Source: Chitinophagaceae bacterium UBA4412
GTDB lineage: Bacteria > Bacteroidota > Bacteroidia > Chitinophagales > Chitinophagaceae
Assembly (NCBI GenBank): GCA_002400445.1
Contig: DGQO01000043.1
Span: forward strand, 27,906 to 44,777
DNA: 16,872 nucleotides
Direction of reading: 5' to 3'
In this document: positions 14,110 to 16,872 of the stretch, in pieces
How positions within the stretch are numbered: the first letter of the stretch is position 1
Layout: each line of letters begins with the position of its first letter
Translations under genes and position numbers: made by a program
Notes under the pieces: generated by a model
Databases searched by the model: none
What the model saw: only the letters and a program-made list of their open reading frames with translations
Told to the model about the DNA's origin: nothing

Positions 14110-14559
14110 ATGAAATTACACACCCTCAGGCCTGCACAAGGCTCAACACACAAAGAAAAAAGAATTGGCCGTGGTGAAGCAAGCGGTAAAGGCGGAACTT
14201 CTACCAAAGGTAATAAAGGTGGTCAGAGCCGTGCCGGTTACAAAAGCAAAAAAGGTTTTGAAGGTGGTCAGATGCCCATTCAGCGCCGCTTACCAAAGCG
14301 TGGTTTTACCAATGCAAACCGTGTAGAGTACAAAGTATTCAATATTGGCAGCATGGATCATTATGCCGAGAAATATGGCATTACAGAATTTAGCCCGGAA
14401 AATTTATATATCAATGGACTGGTGGGTCAGAATGACCTGATCAAATTGCTCGGAAATGGAGAACTCAAAGGCAAGTTTACTTTTAAAGTAAACGCAGTGA
14501 GCGCAAAAGCAAAAGCTGCTATTGAAGCAGCTGGAGGCACGGTCGATATAGTAAAATAA
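14110..14559 (+). CDS. rplO: 50S ribosomal protein L15 (uL15)
   Basis: The 149-aa uL15 begins MKLHTLRPAQGSTHKEKRIGRGEASGKGGTSTKGNKGGQ, the Gly/Lys-rich extension that threads through 23S rRNA. It continues with FEGGQMPIQRRLPKRGF and ends in the globular part (GELKGKFTFKVNAVSAKAKAAIEAAGGTVDIVK). It is normally followed directly by secY; here 87 nt with a terminator-like hairpin separate them. Confidence 0.98.
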   Translation: MKLHTLRPAQGSTHKEKRIGRGEASGKGGTSTKGNKGGQSRAGYKSKKGFEGGQMPIQRRLPKRGFTNANRVEYKVFNIGSMDHYAEKYGITEFSPENLYINGLVGQNDLIKLLGNGELKGKFTFKVNAVSAKAKAAIEAAGGTVDIVK

Positions 14560-14576
14560 TTTGCCGATATTTGCCG

Positions 14577-14608
14577 ACGCATAAATCCTCACGGGTTATG
14601 CGTTTTTT
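14577..14608 (+). terminator. Intrinsic-terminator-like hairpin between rplO and secY
   Basis: ACGCATAA (14577-14584) pairs with TTATGCGT (14596-14603). The stem extends inward by TCC/GGG after a one-base bulge, closing on a TCAC loop. Six T residues (14603-14608) follow immediately. It begins 17 nt after the rplO stop codon and ends 38 nt before the secY start codon. I see no convincing TTTG/TAnnTTTG promoter in those 38 nt, so secY may depend on readthrough. Confidence 0.78.
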
Positions 14609-14646
14609 ACGTTCAGAGCCTATAACATTTAAACTGAATTAATTCT

Positions 14647-15990
14647 GTGAAGAAGTTCATAACAACACTTAAGAATATCTGGAGCATCGAGGAACTGAGA
14701 AATAAAATTGTTTTCACTCTCCTGTTGCTTTTCATATATCGCCTCGGTTCTTTTATTGTATTGCCAGGTATCGACCCAAATAAACTAGGTAATTTACAGG
14801 CCAATACCCAGGGAGGTATGCTTGGTTTGCTCAACGCATTTGTAGGTGGCGCTTTCTCTAAGGCCTCCATTTTTGCCTTAGGAATCATGCCTTACATTTC
14901 TGCTTCAATCTTTATGCAGTTGATGACCATACTGGTTCCCCAGATGGCTAAGATTCAAAAAGAAGGTGAGAGCGGCAGAAAGAAAATCAATCAATGGACA
15001 CGTTATCTTACTGTAATTGTAACAGCCTTCCAGGCTGCAGCTTACATTGGATACTTGAATAGCCCGGGTATTGCAGAAGCTTTGATTCCTGCATATGGCC
15101 GGTTCTTCTGGGTTTCTACTGTGGTAATCCTTACTGTGGGCACATTATTCGTAATGTGGCTGGGTGAAAAGATCACAGATAAAGGTCTCGGAAACGGTAC
15201 TTCTATCATCATCATGATTGGTATCCTTGCCCGCTTGCCACATTCCTTTATGGAAGAGTGGAGCTCAAGAACCACAGGTAATGGTGCAGGTGGATTGCTG
15301 CTCGTACTTATCGAAGTATTCTTCCTCATTGCCGTAATCATGGGATTGATTATGCTGGTGCAAGGCACCAGAAAAGTTCCTGTGCAATATGCCAAGCAGA
15401 TTGTGGGCAACCGTCAGTTAGGTGGTGCACGTAATTTTCTTCCCTTGAAAGTGAATGCTGCTGGTGTAATGCCCATCATCTTTGCGCAAGCTATCCTGTT
15501 CTTGCCTACCATCTTTACAGGATTTACAGGAGAGGGCTGGGCCAGGTATTTTACGGATCATACGAATGTGATCTACATGATTGTATATTCCATTTGTGTA
15601 ATTGCATTTACCTTCCTCTACACAGCGCTTATCTTCAATCCTAAGCAAATGGCAGATGAACTTAAACGAAACAACGGTTTTATACCCGGTGTAAAGCCAG
15701 GCCAGCCTACAGCAGATTATATTGGAACTATCATGGATCGCATCACTTTTCCCGGCGCCATTTTGCTGGCAGTAGTGGGTATCCTGCCTGGTATCTTCCA
15801 GTTGATTTTTGGTATGCAGCCAAACTTTGCTACTTTCTATGGTGGTACTTCATTGCTCATTATGGTAGGTGTTATTTTGGATACCTTACAGCAAATAGAA
15901 ACCCAGTTGCTTATGCGTCAGTACGATGGATTGATGAGTACTGGTAGAATCCAGGGGCGGCAGCAATCTGTTTCTCAGGGCATCATCTGA
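14647..15990 (+). CDS. secY: Preprotein translocase subunit SecY
   Basis: The 447-aa protein has the ten hydrophobic helices of SecY, the channel that moves preproteins across, or inserts proteins into, the inner membrane with SecE/SecG and SecA or ribosomes. Motifs include YRLGSFIVLPGID (31-43), ALGIMPYISASIF in the second helix (77-89), KGLGNGTSIIIMIGI (179-193), TRKVPVQYAK (241-250) and FIPGVKPG in cytoplasmic loop 5 (345-352). The start is GTG at 14647: a stop codon lies in frame just upstream and the first in-frame ATG is at residue 58, inside the protein. Terminator-like hairpins lie on both sides. Confidence 0.98.
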   Translation: MKKFITTLKNIWSIEELRNKIVFTLLLLFIYRLGSFIVLPGIDPNKLGNLQANTQGGMLGLLNAFVGGAFSKASIFALGIMPYISASIFMQLMTILVPQMAKIQKEGESGRKKINQWTRYLTVIVTAFQAAAYIGYLNSPGIAEALIPAYGRFFWVSTVVILTVGTLFVMWLGEKITDKGLGNGTSIIIMIGILARLPHSFMEEWSSRTTGNGAGGLLLVLIEVFFLIAVIMGLIMLVQGTRKVPVQYAKQIVGNRQLGGARNFLPLKVNAAGVMPIIFAQAILFLPTIFTGFTGEGWARYFTDHTNVIYMIVYSICVIAFTFLYTALIFNPKQMADELKRNNGFIPGVKPGQPTADYIGTIMDRITFPGAILLAVVGILPGIFQLIFGMQPNFATFYGGTSLLIMVGVILDTLQQIETQLLMRQYDGLMSTGRIQGRQQSVSQGII

Positions 15991-16018
15991 TTTCGAAAAC
16001 TATTTATTAAAATTTTTG

Positions 16019-16053
16019 CAAACCCTGACGATGACCTCGTTGGGGTTTGTTTT
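16019..16053 (+). terminator. Intrinsic-terminator-like hairpin between secY and map
   Basis: CAAACCC (16019-16025) pairs with GGGTTTG (16043-16049). The stem continues inward through TGACGA (16026-16031) and TCGTTG (16037-16042), giving 13 pairs with two G-U and a TGACC loop. TTTT follows at 16050-16053. Only 11 nt remain before the map ATG, with no room for a promoter between, so map expression should depend on incomplete termination. Confidence 0.82.
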
Positions 16054-16064
16054 AAATACAACAA

Positions 16065-16868
16065 ATGATACACTATAAAACAAAGGAAGAAGTTGAAATT
16101 ATGCGGCATAGTTGCCTGCTTGTTGGTACTACACATGCTATGGTGGCGGCATTACTTAAGCCCGGAATGACAACCATGCACATCAATAATATCACCGAGT
16201 CTTTCATTCGGGATAATGGAGGTATTCCTTCTTTTAAGAATTATGGTGGTAGTTATCCTTTTGCTACTTGTATTTCTCTTAACGACACGGTAGTGCACGG
16301 TTTCCCGTCTGCGTACGAATTAAAAGACGGCGATATTATTTCCCTGGATATCGGCGTGTACAAAAACGGCTTTCACGGAGACAGCGCTTATACGTATGCC
16401 ATCGGAGAAATTTCACCAGAAATAAAGCAACTTCTAAAAGTGACTAAGGAGTCTTTATACAAAGGCATTGAAAAAGCCCGGGCAGGCAATAGGGTGGGTG
16501 ATATTGCTTTTGCAATACAAGAGCACACCGAACGCAAACATGGTTATGGTGTGGTGAGAGACCTGGTGGGGCATGGCCTTGGGCGAAGTCTCCATGAGGA
16601 ACCCCAGGTACCGAATTATGGGAAGCGGGGTACTTTGGCTAAACTGAAACCCGGGATGGTACTAGCCATTGAACCGATGATAAATCTCGGTGTAAAAGAA
16701 GTGTACCAGGAAGACGACGGCTGGACGATTCGTACAAAAGATCATGAGCCGAGTGCACATTTTGAGCATGACGTACTCATTACGAACGGACCTGCAGATA
16801 TCCTTTCTTCTTTTGAAGAAATTGAAGCCGCTGAAAAAGCCAATCCTAACTTAAGTTGGAGCTACTAA
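16065..16868 (+). CDS. map: Type I methionine aminopeptidase
   Basis: The 267-aa enzyme removes the initiator methionine from nascent proteins. The five metal ligands are in place (Asp95, Asp106, His170, Glu203, Glu234), as are the catalytic histidines His78 (VVHGFPS) and His177 (GRSLHEEP). Spacing matches the E. coli enzyme closely, and there is no N-terminal zinc-finger or SH3 extension, so it is a simple type I form. A short C-terminal extension (about 20 residues, ILSSFEEIEAAEKANPNLSW) follows the core. It is complete, with its stop codon 4 nt before the window end. Placement after secY is common; infA and rpmJ would be expected next. Confidence 0.97.
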   Translation: MIHYKTKEEVEIMRHSCLLVGTTHAMVAALLKPGMTTMHINNITESFIRDNGGIPSFKNYGGSYPFATCISLNDTVVHGFPSAYELKDGDIISLDIGVYKNGFHGDSAYTYAIGEISPEIKQLLKVTKESLYKGIEKARAGNRVGDIAFAIQEHTERKHGYGVVRDLVGHGLGRSLHEEPQVPNYGKRGTLAKLKPGMVLAIEPMINLGVKEVYQEDDGWTIRTKDHEPSAHFEHDVLITNGPADILSSFEEIEAAEKANPNLSWSY

Positions 16869-16872
16869 AGCC

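Noticed and set aside
14609..14646. A separate secY promoter between the terminator and the GTG
   Set aside because: No TAnnTTTG element with a TTTG at 19-21 bp upstream is present; the region is only AT-rich with a GAATTAATTC palindrome.

Overview
The window is from a bacterium of the phylum Bacteroidota, most likely family Chitinophagaceae. The evidence is the ribosomal-protein gene order and sequences, a Bacteroidota-type promoter (TTTG - 19 bp - TAnnTTTG) before rpsJ, A-rich leaders almost without Shine-Dalgarno sequences, a DUF6089/PorG-like outer-membrane barrel, and a MetallophosN/C-type phosphoesterase. The family assignment is inference; no rRNA gene is present to confirm it.

Positions 1-4000 are a mixed flank. 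A DeoR/GlpR-type repressor runs off the left edge on the minus strand. A secreted calcineurin-like phosphoesterase follows on the plus strand, then a small signal-peptide plus single-helix membrane protein of unknown function, then a minus-strand outer-membrane beta-barrel transcribed away from the ribosomal operon. These genes show no evident functional link to each other.

Positions 4048-16868 are one long plus-strand block equivalent to the S10 and spc operons: rpsJ, rplC, rplD, rplW, rplB, rpsS, rplV, rpsC, rplP, rpmC, rpsQ, rplN, rplX, rplE, rpsN, rpsH, rplF, rplR, rpsE, rpmD, rplO, secY, map. All frames look intact and the order is canonical. The products build both subunits, including the peptidyl-transferase core (uL2, uL3, uL4, uL16), the tunnel exit (uL22, uL23, uL29) and the 30S head and body. 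SecY is the translocation pore that receives nascent chains at that exit, and Map trims their initiator methionine.

The unusual content lies between the genes. Spacers are wide for an r-protein operon (21-130 bp, with one 1-nt overlap). Four of them carry short words repeated in a strict 7-nt register, with a different word in each spacer; in rpsQ-rplN the two blocks are inverted and can fold into a 14-bp stem. The rpsH-rplF spacer has a 16-nt-period repeat, and rpsJ-rplC holds two hairpins. secY is bracketed by two intrinsic-terminator-like hairpins, the second ending 11 nt before the map start codon. Within proteins, the uS3 C-terminus has a 41-residue Arg/Gly/Asp-rich tail, and the uL24 KOW motif looks atypical. 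I found no mobile element, CRISPR array or tRNA.
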